Shown: piece after piece, positions 1 to 9,972 of the stretch
Position numbering within the stretch: position 1 is the stretch's first letter
How the letters are laid out: the number at the start of each line of letters is the position of its first letter
Assembly: GCF_964204865.1 (NCBI RefSeq)
Contig: NC_135254.1
Span: 2,423,001 to 2,487,000, forward strand
Reading direction: 5' to 3'
DNA from: Styela clava
Lineage: Eukaryota; Chordata; Ascidiacea; Stolidobranchia; Styelidae
DNA: 64,000 nucleotides
Translations under genes and position numbers: made by a program
The notes under the pieces: model-generated
The model's database searches: none
Seen by the model: the letters and a program-made list of their open reading frames with translations, nothing else
Told to the model about the DNA's origin: nothing

Positions 1-101
1 ACGTGGAATACGATTCATTGCGTTCACTCTTTTATGTGATACATCGCGAGTTCTTTGCCATCCGATGGCAGAGTGAAGTTGAACAACTTTACAAAAAATA
101 G
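1..101 (+). CDS. Partial edge copy (3' end of exon 2)
   Basis: Only the last 33 codons and the TAG stop (99-101) of an upstream copy are in the window. The frame and residues match copy 1. It is followed by a type A 3' flank (102-472) with the 12-bp AT-rich insertion. Confidence 0.55.
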   Translation, partial: VEYDSLRSLFYVIHREFFAIRWQSEVEQLYKK

Positions 102-322
102 CAGGACCAGGGGGTGGAATATTAAACTATAAACAAAGAGCCGCAGCTACGATACGTACCTTAAACAGGGAATAATGATATTTCCGAATCTTGGCGCTCA
201 TTCTATTGCTCAATCAATGGCAACACAATCTGAATGTGAAACTGCAAACAAGGAATCAATCTAGAGACGGTTGGATAAAGGGCTAACTTGGATAATGGCA
301 AGGCATGTCATGGACTAATATC

Positions 323-340
323 AATAAATAAATTAATAAA
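323..340 (+). promoter_or_regulatory. Type A polyadenylation signal cluster
   Basis: AATAAA occurs three times (323, 327, 335) because of the 12-bp insertion that defines type A flanks. It lies about 220 bp after the stop of the edge copy and about 130 bp before the next TATA box. Inferred to end the transcript of the upstream copy. Confidence 0.5.
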
Positions 341-393
341 TGGATTGTAAGATTGGTCATGAGAAATTTAACACACCCAAACGAGGATCAATA

Positions 394-423
394 CGGCCAC
401 AACTAATGAAAGCAACGTGGCCG
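394..423. repeat. Upstream inverted repeat CGGCCAC-N16-GTGGCCG
   Basis: Perfect 7-bp arms at 394-400 and 417-423, 16 bp apart, centred about 65 bp upstream of the TATA box. It recurs in nearly every unit. Some copies carry one mismatch (GGCCAA near 17,705 and 20,980-class flanks; CGACCAC in the 739-bp units). It could be a protein-binding dyad or a weak terminator hairpin; nothing in the sequence decides between these. Confidence 0.45.
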
Positions 424-470
424 CTCATTGACTTAACTCGTAAGCCAACAAGATATTGGTAGTGAGCAAA

Positions 471-480
471 TATATAAAAG
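471..480 (+). promoter_or_regulatory. TATA box, with TSS predicted near 503
   Basis: TATATAAAAG is a near-consensus TATA box. Counting 30 bp from the T of TATAAAAG reaches A503 in CCACTAG, which fits the first five positions of the initiator consensus YYANWYY. TATA, start site and ATG keep the same spacing in every copy: TATAAAAG lies 166 bp before the intronic ATG. The base after the box varies (GGGATAG, GGCATAG, GGGGTAG) without changing the motif. Confidence 0.7.
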
Positions 481-526
481 GGATAGCGCGAACGCAGTCC
501 CCACTAGCAGAAATTACACGACCGAG

Positions 527-545
527 TTATCCACATTTGGGATAA
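527..545. repeat. 5' leader inverted repeat TTATCC-N7-GGATAA
   Basis: Perfect 6-bp arms with a 7-nt loop, 24-42 nt after the predicted start site. It could form a short leader hairpin. Present in essentially every unit. Confidence 0.4.
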
Positions 546-573
546 TCGCTAGGGTCAATTTAGTCTGGGTGCA

Positions 574-863
574 ATGACTAAACCTCGCCTAGGCAGAACC
601 GCCTTTGTGATCGCGGTTGACTGCCTCGTCAGGTAAGTATGATTTGTGACGATTGGTTACGCATCATGAATGAATGTTCTATGCTAAGTGTTGAGAAGAA
701 CTTCTCAACATTAAAAACGATATGTGCAAAAGTTGCAATTTTAATTGATTCGTCTGTGGGTAACGTGGAATACGATTCATTGCGTTCACTCTTTTATGTG
801 ATACATCGCGAGTTCTTTGCCATCCGATGGCAGAGTGAAGTTGAACAACTTTACAAAAAATAG
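574..863 (+). CDS. Copy 1 (reference): small two-exon gene, 77-aa product, function unknown
   Basis: Exon 1 codes from ATG 574 to 632, the intron is 633-688, and exon 2 runs 689-863 including the TAG stop. The upstream ORF reads MTKPRLGRTAF...VDCLV, and its only stop (TAA 634-636) is made by the donor GTAAGT itself. The first AG after the donor is at 687-688, and splicing there puts exon 2 exactly into the frame of the long downstream ORF (codon 20 becomes AGT, Ser). G at -3 suits initiation. Residues 9-19 are hydrophobic after K3, R5 and R8 but contain D16, so a signal peptide is unlikely. The C-terminal half is rich in aromatic and charged residues and ends LYKK. I recognise no domain. An alternative unspliced product is listed separately. 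A non-coding transcript is possible. Unit length to the next copy is 751 (type B flank). Confidence 0.55.
597..618. repeat. Exon 1 inverted repeat AACCGC-N10-GCGGTT
   Basis: Perfect 6-bp arms inside the exon 1 coding part, directly after the 8-bp palindrome GCCTAGGC (587-594). Copies with GCGGTG, GCGGTC or GCGGGA in place of GCGGTT weaken the right arm. Confidence 0.35.
633..688 (+). other. Putative 56-nt phase-2 intron
   Basis: The donor CAG|GTAAGT is full consensus, and the acceptor GCTAAG| is the first AG downstream, leaving 48 nt free of AG. The pyrimidine tract and branch point are weak, which is the main doubt. Length suits minimal insect introns. Across the array this interval carries changes that would break the unspliced ORF (TGG to TGA in six copies) and ATGAATG/ATGTATG variants, while exon joining stays in frame. 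Confidence 0.55.
639..863 (+). CDS. Alternative unspliced 74-codon ORF of copy 1
   Basis: If the intron is retained, an ATG beginning one base after GTAAGT opens 74 codons (MICDDW...LYKK) that share the last 57 residues with the spliced product. A lies at -3. Six copies have a stop at codon 6 of this frame, so it is not maintained across the array. AGG six bases before the ATG resembles a Shine-Dalgarno site, but the TATA, splice and AATAAA signals argue against a bacterial reading. Confidence 0.3.
   Translation: MICDDWLRIMNECSMLSVEKNFSTLKTICAKVAILIDSSVGNVEYDSLRSLFYVIHREFFAIRWQSEVEQLYKK
690..709. repeat. Perfect 20-nt palindrome at the start of exon 2
   Basis: GTTGAGAAG-AA-CTTCTCAAC has 9-bp perfect arms and begins at the second base of exon 2. 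Copies with K23N (AAG to AAT) carry one arm mismatch. Confidence 0.5.
736..747. repeat. Palindrome CAATT-TT-AATTG in exon 2
   Basis: Perfect 5-bp arms around TT. Unchanged in the copies inspected. Confidence 0.35.
818..832. repeat. Palindrome TGCCATC-C-GATGGCA in exon 2
   Basis: Perfect 7-bp arms around one C. The nonsense change R66* in two copies (CGA to TGA) alters only this central base, leaving both arms intact. Confidence 0.4.
838..851. repeat. Palindrome AAGTTG-AA-CAACTT at the end of exon 2
   Basis: Perfect 6-bp arms, just before the stop codon. The T27I copies have CAGCTT in the right arm, a single mismatch. Confidence 0.4.
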
Positions 864-1085
864 CAAGGACCAGGGGGTGGTATATTAAACTATAAACAAT
901 GAGCCGCAGCTACGATACGTACCTTAAACATGGAATAATGATATTTCCGAATCTTGGCGCTCATTCTATTGCTCAATCAATGGCAACACAATCTGAATGT
1001 GAAACTGCAAACAAGGAATCAATCTAGAGACGGTTGGATAAAGGGATAACTTGGATAATGGCAAGGCATGTCATGGACTAATATC

Positions 1086-1091
1086 AATAAA
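1086..1091 (+). promoter_or_regulatory. Type B polyadenylation signal of copy 1
   Basis: A single AATAAA, 223 bp after the stop codon, followed by GT-containing sequence (GGATTGTAAG). The mature transcript would be roughly 0.55 kb. Linked type B markers in this flank are GTGGTATATT, CAATGAGCC, AAACATGG, GGGATAAC and GAAAGATAAC. Type A has GTGGAATATT, CAAAGAGCC, AAACAGGG, GGGCTAAC and GAAATTTAAC. Confidence 0.5.
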
Positions 1092-1324
1092 TGGATTGTA
1101 AGATTGGTCATGAGAAAGATAACACACCCAAACGAGGATCAATACGGCCACAACTAATGAAAGCAACGTGGCCGCTCATTGACTTAACTCGTAAGCCAAC
1201 AAGATATTGGTAGTGAGCAAATATATAAAAGGGATAGCGCGAACGCAGTCCCCACTAGCAGAAATTACACGACCGAGTTATCCACATTTGGGATAATCGC
1301 TAGGGTCAATTTAGTCTGGGTGCA

Positions 1325-1614
1325 ATGACTAAACCTCGCCTAGGCAGAACCGCCTTTGTGATCGCGGGAGACTGCCTCGTCAGGTAAGTATGATTTGTGA
1401 CGATTGGTTACGCATCATGAATGAATGTTCTATGCTAAGTGTTGAGAAGAACTTCTCAACATTAAAAACGACATGTGCAAAAGTTGCAATTTTAATTGAT
1501 TCGTCTGTGGGTAACGTGGAATACGATTCATTGCGTTCACTCTTTTATGTGATACATCGCGAGTTCTTTGCCATCCGATGGCAGAGTGAAGTTGAACAAC
1601 TTTACAAAAAATAG
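1325..1614 (+). CDS. Copy 2
   Basis: V15G by a two-base change (GTT to GGA) and I31T. Unit 763, type A flank. Confidence 0.5.
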
Positions 1615-2087
1615 CAAGGACCAGGGGGTGGAATATTAAACTATAAACAAAGAGCCGCAGCTACGATACGTACCTTAAACAGGGAATAATGATATTTCCG
1701 AATCTTGGCGCTCATTCTATTGCTCAATCAATGGCAACACAATCTGAATGTGAAACTGCAAACAAGGAATCAATCTAGAGACGGTTGGATAAAGGGCTAA
1801 CTTGGATAATGGCAAGGCATGTCATGGACTAATATCAATAAATAAATTAATAAATGGATTGTAAGATTGGTCATGAGAAATTTAACACACCCAAACGAGG
1901 ATCAATACGGCCACAACTAATGAAAGCAACGTGGCCGCTCATTGACTTAACTCGTAAGCCAACAAGATATTGGTAGTGAGCAAATATATAAAAGGGATAG
2001 CGCGAACGCAGTCCCCACTAGCAGAAATTACACGACCGAGTTATCCACATTTGGGATAATCGCTAGGGTCAATTTAGTCTGGGTGCA

Positions 2088-2377
2088 ATGACTAAACCTC
2101 GTCTAGGCAGAACCGCCTTTGTGATCGCGGTTGACTGCCTCGTCAGGTAAGTATGATTTGTGACGATTGGTTACGCATCATGAATGAATGTTCTATGCTA
2201 AGTGTTGAGAAGAACTTCTCAACATTAAAAACGATATGTGCAAAAGTTGCAATTTTAATTGATTCGTCTGTGGGTAACGTGGAATACGATTCATTGCGTT
2301 CACTCTTTTATGTGATACATCGCGAGTTCTTTGCCATCCGATGGCAGAGTGAAGTTGAACAACTTTACAAAAAATAG
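2088..2377 (+). CDS. Copy 3, followed by a double 3' flank
   Basis: Silent CGC to CGT at R5, shared with copy 19. Unit is 1,082 because a second 3' flank follows. Confidence 0.5.
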
Positions 2378-2713
2378 CAAGGACCAGGGGGTGGAATATT
2401 AAACTATAAACAATGAGCCGCAGCTACGATACGTACCTTAAACAGGGAATAATGATATTTCCGAATCTTGGCGCTCATTCTATTGCTCAATCAATGGCAA
2501 CACAATCTGAATGTGAAACTGCAAACATGGAATCAATCTAGAGACGGTTGGATAAAGGGATAACTTGGATAATGGCAAGGCATGTCAGGGACTAATATCA
2601 ATAAATGGATTGTAAGATTGGTCATGAGAAAGATAACACACCCAAACGAGGATCAATACGGCCACAACTAATGAAAGCAACGTGGCCGCTCATTGACTTA
2701 ACTCGTAAGCCAA

Positions 2714-2730
2714 CAAGGGTGGGGGTATAT
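2714..2730 (+). repeat. Rearrangement junction in the first 1,082-bp unit
   Basis: The sequence jumps from GCCAACAAG, just upstream of a promoter, back to a point after the stop codon (GGTATATTAAAC). This adds 331 bp, skips one TATA box and coding region, and leaves copy 3 with two consecutive 3' flanks, each with AATAAA. The joint lies in a G-rich stretch. Confidence 0.85.
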
Positions 2731-3169
2731 TAAACTATAAACAATGAGCCGCAGCTACGATACGTACCTTAAACATGGAATAATGATATTTCCGAATCTT
2801 GGCGCTCATTCTATTGCTCAATCAATGGCAACACAATCTGAATGTGAAACTGCAAACAAGGAATCAATCTAGAGACGGTTGGATAAAGGGATAACTTGGA
2901 TAATGGCAAGGCATGTCATGGACTAATATCAATAAATGGATTGTAAGATTGGTCATGAGAAAGATAACACACCCAAACGAGGATCAATACGGCCACAACT
3001 AATGAAAGCAACGTGGCCGCTCATTGACTTAACTCGTAAGCCAACAAGATATTGGTAGTGAGCAAATATATAAAAGGGATAGCGCGAACGCAGTCCCCAC
3101 TAGCAGAAATTACACGACCGAGTTATCCACATTTGGGATAATCGCTAGGGTCAATTTAGTCTGGGTGCA

Positions 3170-3459
3170 ATGACTAAACCTCGCCTAGGCAGAACCGCCT
3201 TTGTGATCGCGGTTGACTGCCTCGTCAGGTAAGTATGATTTGTGACGATTGGTTACGCATCATGAATGAATGTTCTATGCTAAGTGTTGAGAAGAACTTC
3301 TCAATATTAAAAACGATATGTGCAAAAGTTGCAATTTTAATTGATTCGTCTGTGGGTAACGTGGAATACGATTCATTGCGTTCACTCTTTTATGTGATAC
3401 ATCGCGAGTTCTTTGCCATCCGATGGCAGAGTGAAGTTGAACAGCTTTACAAAAAATAG
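3170..3459 (+). CDS. Copy 4
   Basis: T27I with silent CAA to CAG near the C-terminus. First member of a recurring T27I then K23N pair. Unit 751; the flank has the private change GTAACATTGG. Confidence 0.5.
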
Positions 3460-3920
3460 CAAGGACCAGGGGGTGGTATATTAAACTATAAACAATGAGC
3501 CGCAGCTACGATACGTACCTTAAACATGGAATAATGATATTTCCGAATCTTGGCGCTCATTCTATTGCTCAATCAATGGCAACACAATCTGAATGTGAAA
3601 CTGCAAACAAGGAATCAATCTAGAGACGGTTGGATAAAGGGATAACTTGGATAATGGCAAGGCATGTCATGGACTAATATCAATAAATGGATTGTAACAT
3701 TGGTCATGAGAAAGATAACACACCCAAACGAGGATCAATACGGCCACAACTAATGAAAGCAACGTGGCCGCTCATTGACTCAACTCGTAAGCCAACAAGA
3801 TATTGGTAGTGAGCAAATATATAAAAGGCATAGCGCGAACGCAGTCCCCACTAGCAGAAATTACACGACCGAGTTATCCACATTTGGGATAATCGCTAGG
3901 GTCAATTTAGTCTGGGTGCA

Positions 3921-4210
3921 ATGACTAAACCTCGCCTAGGCAGAACCGCCTTTGTGATCGCGGTTGACTGCCTCGTCAGGTAAGTATGATTTGTGACGAT
4001 TGGTTACGCATCATGAATGAATGTTCTATGCTAAGTGTTGAGAATAACTTCTCAACATTAAAAACGATATGTGCAAAAGTTGCAATTTTAATTGATTCGT
4101 CTGTGGGTAACGTGGAATACGATTCATTGCGTTCACTCTTTTATGTGATACATCGCGAGTTCTTTGCCATCCGATGGCAGAGTGAAGTTGAACAACTTTA
4201 CAAAAAATAG
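3921..4210 (+). CDS. Copy 5
   Basis: K23N. Unit 762, type A, with private AATAAATC and AACCCGTAAG in the flank. Confidence 0.5.
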
Positions 4211-4682
4211 CAGGACCAGGGGGTGGAATATTAAACTATAAACAAAGAGCCGCAGTTACGATACGTACCTTAAACAGGGAATAATGATATTTCCGAATCT
4301 TGGCGCTCATTCTATTGCTCAATCAATGGCAACACAATCTGAATGTGAAACTGCAAACAAGGAATAAATCTAGAGACGGTTGGATAAAGGGCTAACTTGG
4401 ATAATGGCAAGGCATGTCATGGACTAATATCAATAAATAAATTAATAAATGGATTGTAAGATTGGTCATGAGAAATTTAACACACCCAAACGAGGATCAA
4501 TACGGCCACAACTAATGAAAGCAACGTGGCCGCTCATTGACTTAACCCGTAAGCCAACAGGATATTGGTAGTGAGCAAATATATAAAAGGGATAGCGCGA
4601 ACGCAGTCCCCACTAGCAGAAATTACACGACCGAGTTATCCACATTTGGGATAATCGGTAGGGTCAATTTAGTCTGGGTGCA

Positions 4683-5011
4683 ATGACTAAACCTCGCCTA
4701 GGCAGAACCGCCTTTGTGATCGCGGTTGACTGCCTCGTCAGGTAAGTATGATTTGTGACGATTGGTTACGCATCATGAATGAATGTTCTATGCTAAGTGT
4801 TGAGAAGAACTTCTCAACATTAAAAACGACATGTGCAAAAGTTGCAATTTTAATTGATTCGTCTGTGGGTAACGTGGAATACGATTCATTGCGTTCACTC
4901 TTTTATGTGATACATCGCGAGTTCTTTGCCATCCGATGGCAGAGTGAAGTTGAACAACTTTACAAAAAATACCAAGGACCAGGGGGTGGAATATTAAACT
5001 ATAAACAATGA
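4683..5011 (+). CDS. Copy 6, stop codon lost
   Basis: I31T. The TAG stop is TAC, so the frame runs 13 codons into the 3' flank (QGPGGG...) to a TGA at 5009-5011. Copy 28 is its duplicate. Unit 751. Confidence 0.5.
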
Positions 5012-5433
5012 GCCGCAGCTACGATAAGTACCTTAAACAGGGAATAATGATATTTCCGAATCTTGGCGCTCATTCTATTGCTCAATCAATGGCAACACAA
5101 TCTGAATGTGAAACTGCAAACAAGGAATCAATCTAGAGACGGTTGGATAAAGGGATAACTTGGATAATGGCAAGGCATGTCATGGACTAATATCAATAAA
5201 TGGATTGTAAGATTGGTCATGAGAAAGATAACACACCCAAACGAGGATCAATACGGCCACAACTAATGAAAGCAACGTGGCCGCTCATTGACTTAACTCG
5301 TAAGCCAACAAGATATTGGTAGTGAGCAAATATATAAAAGGGATAGCGCGAACGCAGTCCCCACTAGCAGAAATTACACGACCGAGTTATCCACATTTGG
5401 GATAATCGCTAGGGTCAATTTAGTCTGGGTGCA

Positions 5434-5723
5434 ATGACTAAACCTCGCCTAGGCAGAACCGCCTTTGTGAACGCGGTTGACTGCCTCGTCAGGTAAGTAT
5501 GATTTGTGACGATTGGTTACGCATCATGAATGAATGTTCTATGCTAAGTGTTGAGAAGAACTTCTCAACATTAAAAACGATATGTGCAAAAGTTGCAATT
5601 TTAATTGATTCGTCTGTGGGTAACGTGGAATACGATTCATTGCGTTCACTCTTTTATGTGATACATCGCGAGTTCTTTGCCATCCGATGGCAGAGTGAAG
5701 TTGAACAACTTTACAAAAAATAG
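5434..5723 (+). CDS. Copy 7
   Basis: I13N (ATC to AAC) in exon 1. Unit 751, type B with TCTTAGCGC in the flank. Confidence 0.5.
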
Positions 5724-6184
5724 CAAGGACCAGGGGGTGGTATATTAAACTATAAACAATGAGCCGCAGCTACGATACGTACCTTAAACATGGAATAATG
5801 ATATTTCCGAATCTTAGCGCTCATTCTATTGCTCAATCAATGGCAACACAATCTGAATGTGAAACTGCAAACAAGGAATCAATCTAGAGACGGTTGGATA
5901 AAGGGATAACTTGGATAATGGCAAGGCATGTCATGGACTAATATCAATAAATGGATTGTAAGATTGGTCATGAGAAAGATAACACACCCAAACGAGGATC
6001 AATACGGCCACAACTAATGAAAGCAACGTGGCCGCTCATTGACTCAACTCGTAAGCCAACAAGATATTGGTAGTGAGCAAATATATAAAAGGGATAGCGC
6101 GAACGCAGTCCCCACTAGCAGAAATTACACGACCGAGTTATCCACATTTGGGATAATCGCTAGGGTCAATTTAGTCTGGGTGCA

Positions 6185-6474
6185 ATGACTAAACCTCGCC
6201 TAGGCAGAACCGCCTTTGTGATCGCGGTGGACTGCCTCGTCAGGTAAGTATGATTTGTGACGATTGGTTACGCATCATGAATGAATGTTCTATGCTAAGT
6301 GTTGAGAAGAACTTCTCAACATTAAAAACGATATGTGCAAAAGTTGCAATTTTAATTGATTCGTCTGTGGGTAACGTGGAATACGATTCATTGCGTTCAC
6401 TCTTTTATGTGATACATCGCGAGTTCTTTGCCATCCGATGGCAGAGTGAAGTTGAACAACTTTACAAAAAATAG
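6185..6474 (+). CDS. Copy 8
   Basis: Only a silent V15 change (GTT to GTG). Unit 762, type A with GGGAGTAATG in the flank. Confidence 0.5.
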
Positions 6475-6946
6475 CAGGACCAGGGGGTGGAATATTAAAC
6501 TATAAACAAAGAGCCGCAGCTACGATACGTACCTTAAACAGGGAGTAATGATATTTCCGAATCTTGGCGCTCATTCTATTGCTCAATCAATGGCAACACA
6601 ATCTGAATGTGAAACTGCAAACAAGGAATCAATCTAGAGACGGTTGGATAAAGGGCTAACTTGGATAATGGCAAGGCATGTCATGGACTAATATCAATAA
6701 ATAAATTAATAAATGGATTGTAAGATTGGTCATGAGAAATTTAACACACCCAAACGAGGATCAATACGGCCACAACTAATGAAAGCAACGTGGCCGCTCA
6801 TTGACTTAACTCGTAAGCCAACAAGATATTGGTAGTGAGCAAATATATAAAAGGGGTAGCGCGAACGCAGTCCCCACTAACAGAAATTACACGACCGAGT
6901 TATCCACATTTGGGATAATCGCTAGGGTCAATTTAGTCTGGGTGCA

Positions 6947-7236
6947 ATGACTAAACCTCGCCTAGGCAGAACCGCCTTTGTGATCGCGGTTGACTGCCTC
7001 GTCAGGTAAGTATGATTTGTGACGATTGGTTACGCATCATGAATGAATGTTCTATGCTAAGTGTTGAGAAGAACTTCTCAACATTAAAAACGACATGTGC
7101 AAAAGTTGCAATTTTAATTGATTCGTCTGTGGGTAACGTGGAATACGATTCATTGCGTTCACTCTTTTATGTGATACATCGCGAGTTCTTTGCCATCCGA
7201 TGGCAGAGTGAAGTTGAACAACTTTACAAAAAATAG
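6947..7236 (+). CDS. Copy 9
   Basis: I31T. The promoter has AAAAGGGGTAGC after the TATA box, shared with copy 15. Unit 763. Confidence 0.5.
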
Positions 7237-7709
7237 CAAGGACCAGGGGGTGGAATATTAAACTATAAACAAAGAGCCGCAGCTACGATACGTACCTTAA
7301 ACAGGGAATAATGATATTTCCGAATCTTGGCGCTCATTCTATTGCTCAATCAATGGCAACACAATCTGAATGTGAAACTGCAAACAAGGAATCAATCTAG
7401 AGACGGTTGGATAAAGGGCTAACTTGGATAATGGCAAGGCATGTCATGGACTAATATCAATAAATAAATTAATAAATGGATTGTAAGATTGGTCATGAGA
7501 AATTTAACACACCCAAACGAGGATCAATACGGCCACAACTAATGAAAGCAACGTGGCCGCTCATTGACTTAACTCGTAAGCCAACAAGATATTGGTAGTG
7601 AGCAAATATATAAAAGGGATAGCGCGAACGCAGTCCCCACTAGCAGAAATTACACGACCGAGTTATCCACATTTGGGATAATCGCTAGGGTCAATTTAGT
7701 CTGGGTGCA

Positions 7710-7999
7710 ATGACTAAACCTCGCCTAGGCAGAACCGCCTTTGTGATCGCGGTTGACTGCCTCGTCAGGTAAGTATGATTTGTGACGATTGGTTACGCAT
7801 CATGAATGAATGTTCTATGCTAAGTGTTGAGAAGAACTTCTCAACATTAAAAACGATATGTGCAAAAGTTGCAATTTTAATTGATTCGTCTGTGGGTAAC
7901 GTGGAATACGATTCATTGCGTTCACTCTTTTATGTGATACATCGCGAGTTCTTTGCCATCCGATGGCAGAGTGAAGTTGAACAACTTTACAAAAAATAG
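7710..7999 (+). CDS. Copy 10
   Basis: Protein identical to copy 1. Unit 762, type A. Confidence 0.5.
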
Positions 8000-8471
8000 C
8001 AGGACCAGGGGGTGGAATATTAAACTATAAACAAAGAGCCGCAGCTACGATACGTACCTTAAACAGGGAATAATGATATTTCCGAATCTTGGCGCTCATT
8101 CTATTGCTCAATCAATGGCAACACAATCTGAATGTGAAACTGCAAACAAGGAATCAATCTAGAGACGGTTGGATAAAGGGCTAACTTGGATAATGGCAAG
8201 GCATGTCATGGACTAATATCAATAAATAAATTAATAAATGGATTGTAAGATTGGTCATGAGAAATTTAACACACCCAAACGAGGATCAATACGGCCACAA
8301 CTAATGAAAGCAACGTGGCCGCTCATTGACTTAACTCGTAAGCCAACAAGATATTGGTAGTGAGCAAATATATAAAAGGGATAGCGCGAACGCAGTCCCC
8401 ACTAGCAGAAATTACACGACCGAGTTATCCACATTTGGGATAATCGCTAGGGTCAATTTAGTCTGGGTGCA

Positions 8472-8761
8472 ATGACTAAACCTCGCCTAGGCAGAACCGC
8501 CTTTGTGAACGCGGTTGACTGCCTCGTCAGGTAAGTATGATTTGTGACGATTGGTTACGCATCATGAATGAATGTTCTATGCTAAGTGTTGAGAAGAACT
8601 TCTCAACATTAAAAACGATATGTGCAAAAGTTGCAATTTTAATTGATTCGTCTGTGGGTAACGTGGAATACGATTCATTGCGTTCACTCTTTTATGTGAT
8701 ACATCGCGAGTTCTTTGCCATCCGATGGCAGAGTGAAGTTGAACAACTTTACAAAAAATAG
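8472..8761 (+). CDS. Copy 11
   Basis: I13N. Unit 751 with the TCTTAGCGC flank shared with copies 7 and 13. Confidence 0.5.
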
Positions 8762-9222
8762 CAAGGACCAGGGGGTGGTATATTAAACTATAAACAATGA
8801 GCCGCAGCTACGATACGTACCTTAAACATGGAATAATGATATTTCCGAATCTTAGCGCTCATTCTATTGCTCAATCAATGGCAACACAATCTGAATGTGA
8901 AACTGCAAACAAGGAATCAATCTAGAGACGGTTGGATAAAGGGATAACTTGGATAATGGCAAGGCATGTCATGGACTAATATCAATAAATGGATTGTAAG
9001 ATTGGTCATGAGAAAGATAACACACCCAAACGAGGATCAATACGGCCACAACTAATGAAAGCAACGTGGCCGCTCATTGACTCAACTCGTAAGCCAACAA
9101 GATATTGGTAGTGAGCAAATATATAAAAGGGATAGCGCGAACGCAGTCCCCACTAGCAGAAATTACACGACCGAGTTATCCACATTTGGGATAATCGCTA
9201 GGGTCAATTTAGTCTGGGTGCA

Positions 9223-9512
9223 ATGACTAAACCTCGCCTAGGCAGAACCGCCTTTGTGATCGCGGTGGACTGCCTCGTCAGGTAAGTATGATTTGTGACG
9301 ATTGGTTACGCATCATGAATGAATGTTCTATGCTAAGTGTTGAGAAGAACTTCTCAACATTAAAAACGATATGTGCAAAAGTTGCAATTTTAATTGATTC
9401 GTCTGTGGGTAACGTGGAATACGATTCATTGCGTTCACTCTTTTATGTGATACATCGCGAGTTCTTTGCCATCCGATGGCAGAGTGAAGTTGAACAACTT
9501 TACAAAAAATAG
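9223..9512 (+). CDS. Copy 12
   Basis: Silent GTG at V15. Unit 750: the flank starts as type A (CAAAGAGCC, GGGAGTAATG) and switches to type B before GGGATAAC. Confidence 0.5.
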
Positions 9513-9972
9513 CAGGACCAGGGGGTGGAATATTAAACTATAAACAAAGAGCCGCAGCTACGATACGTACCTTAAACAGGGAGTAATGATATTTCCGAAT
9601 CTTGGCGCTCATTCTATTGCTCAATCAATGGCAACACAATCTGAATGTGAAACTGCAAACAAGGAATCAATCTAGAGACGGTTGGATAAAGGGATAACTT
9701 GGATAATGGCAAGGCATGTCATGGACTAATATCAATAAATGGATTGTAAGATTGGTCATGAGAAAGATAACACACCCAAACGAGGATCAATACGGCCACA
9801 ACTAATGAAAGCAACGTGGCCGCTCATTGACTTAACTCGTAAGCCAACAAGATATTGGTAGTGAGCAAATATATAAAAGGGATAGCGCGAACGCAGTCCC
9901 CACTAGCAGAAATTACACGACCGAGTTATCCACATTTGGGATAATCGCTAGGGTCAATTTAGTCTGGGTGCA

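Larger units (their letters stand above)
5434..8471 (+). repeat. 3,038-bp four-unit block, first occurrence
   Basis: Copies 7-10 with spacing 751, 762, 763, 762. Recurs at 9,973-13,010 (copies 13-16) with the same private markers (I13N, TCTTAGCGC, GGGAGTAATG, GGGGTAGC). A related dimer (copies 11-12) lies between them. Confidence 0.85.

Noticed and set aside
124-133. Second TATA-like motif (ACTATAAACAA) just after the stop codon
   Set aside because: Poor TATA match with no initiator or ORF at suitable spacing; it lies in the 3' flank.
471-620. tRNA or 5S rRNA gene in each unit
   Set aside because: No recognisable internal A and B boxes, cloverleaf or 5S core sequence.
690-709. Heat-shock element in the GAAGAACTTC palindrome
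   Set aside because: The GAA and TTC modules are not two bases apart as the element requires, and it lies in exon 2.
600-760. Spliced-leader RNA gene (donor AG|GTAAGT after a short transcribed leader)
   Set aside because: There is no canonical Sm site at the expected distance (only AATTTTAATTG), the exon contains an ORF continuing in frame, and AATAAA follows.
639-863. Bacterial gene with AGG as ribosome binding site
   Set aside because: The same AGG is part of a full splice donor, and eukaryotic signals surround it; over 80 tandem copies would be very unusual in bacteria.
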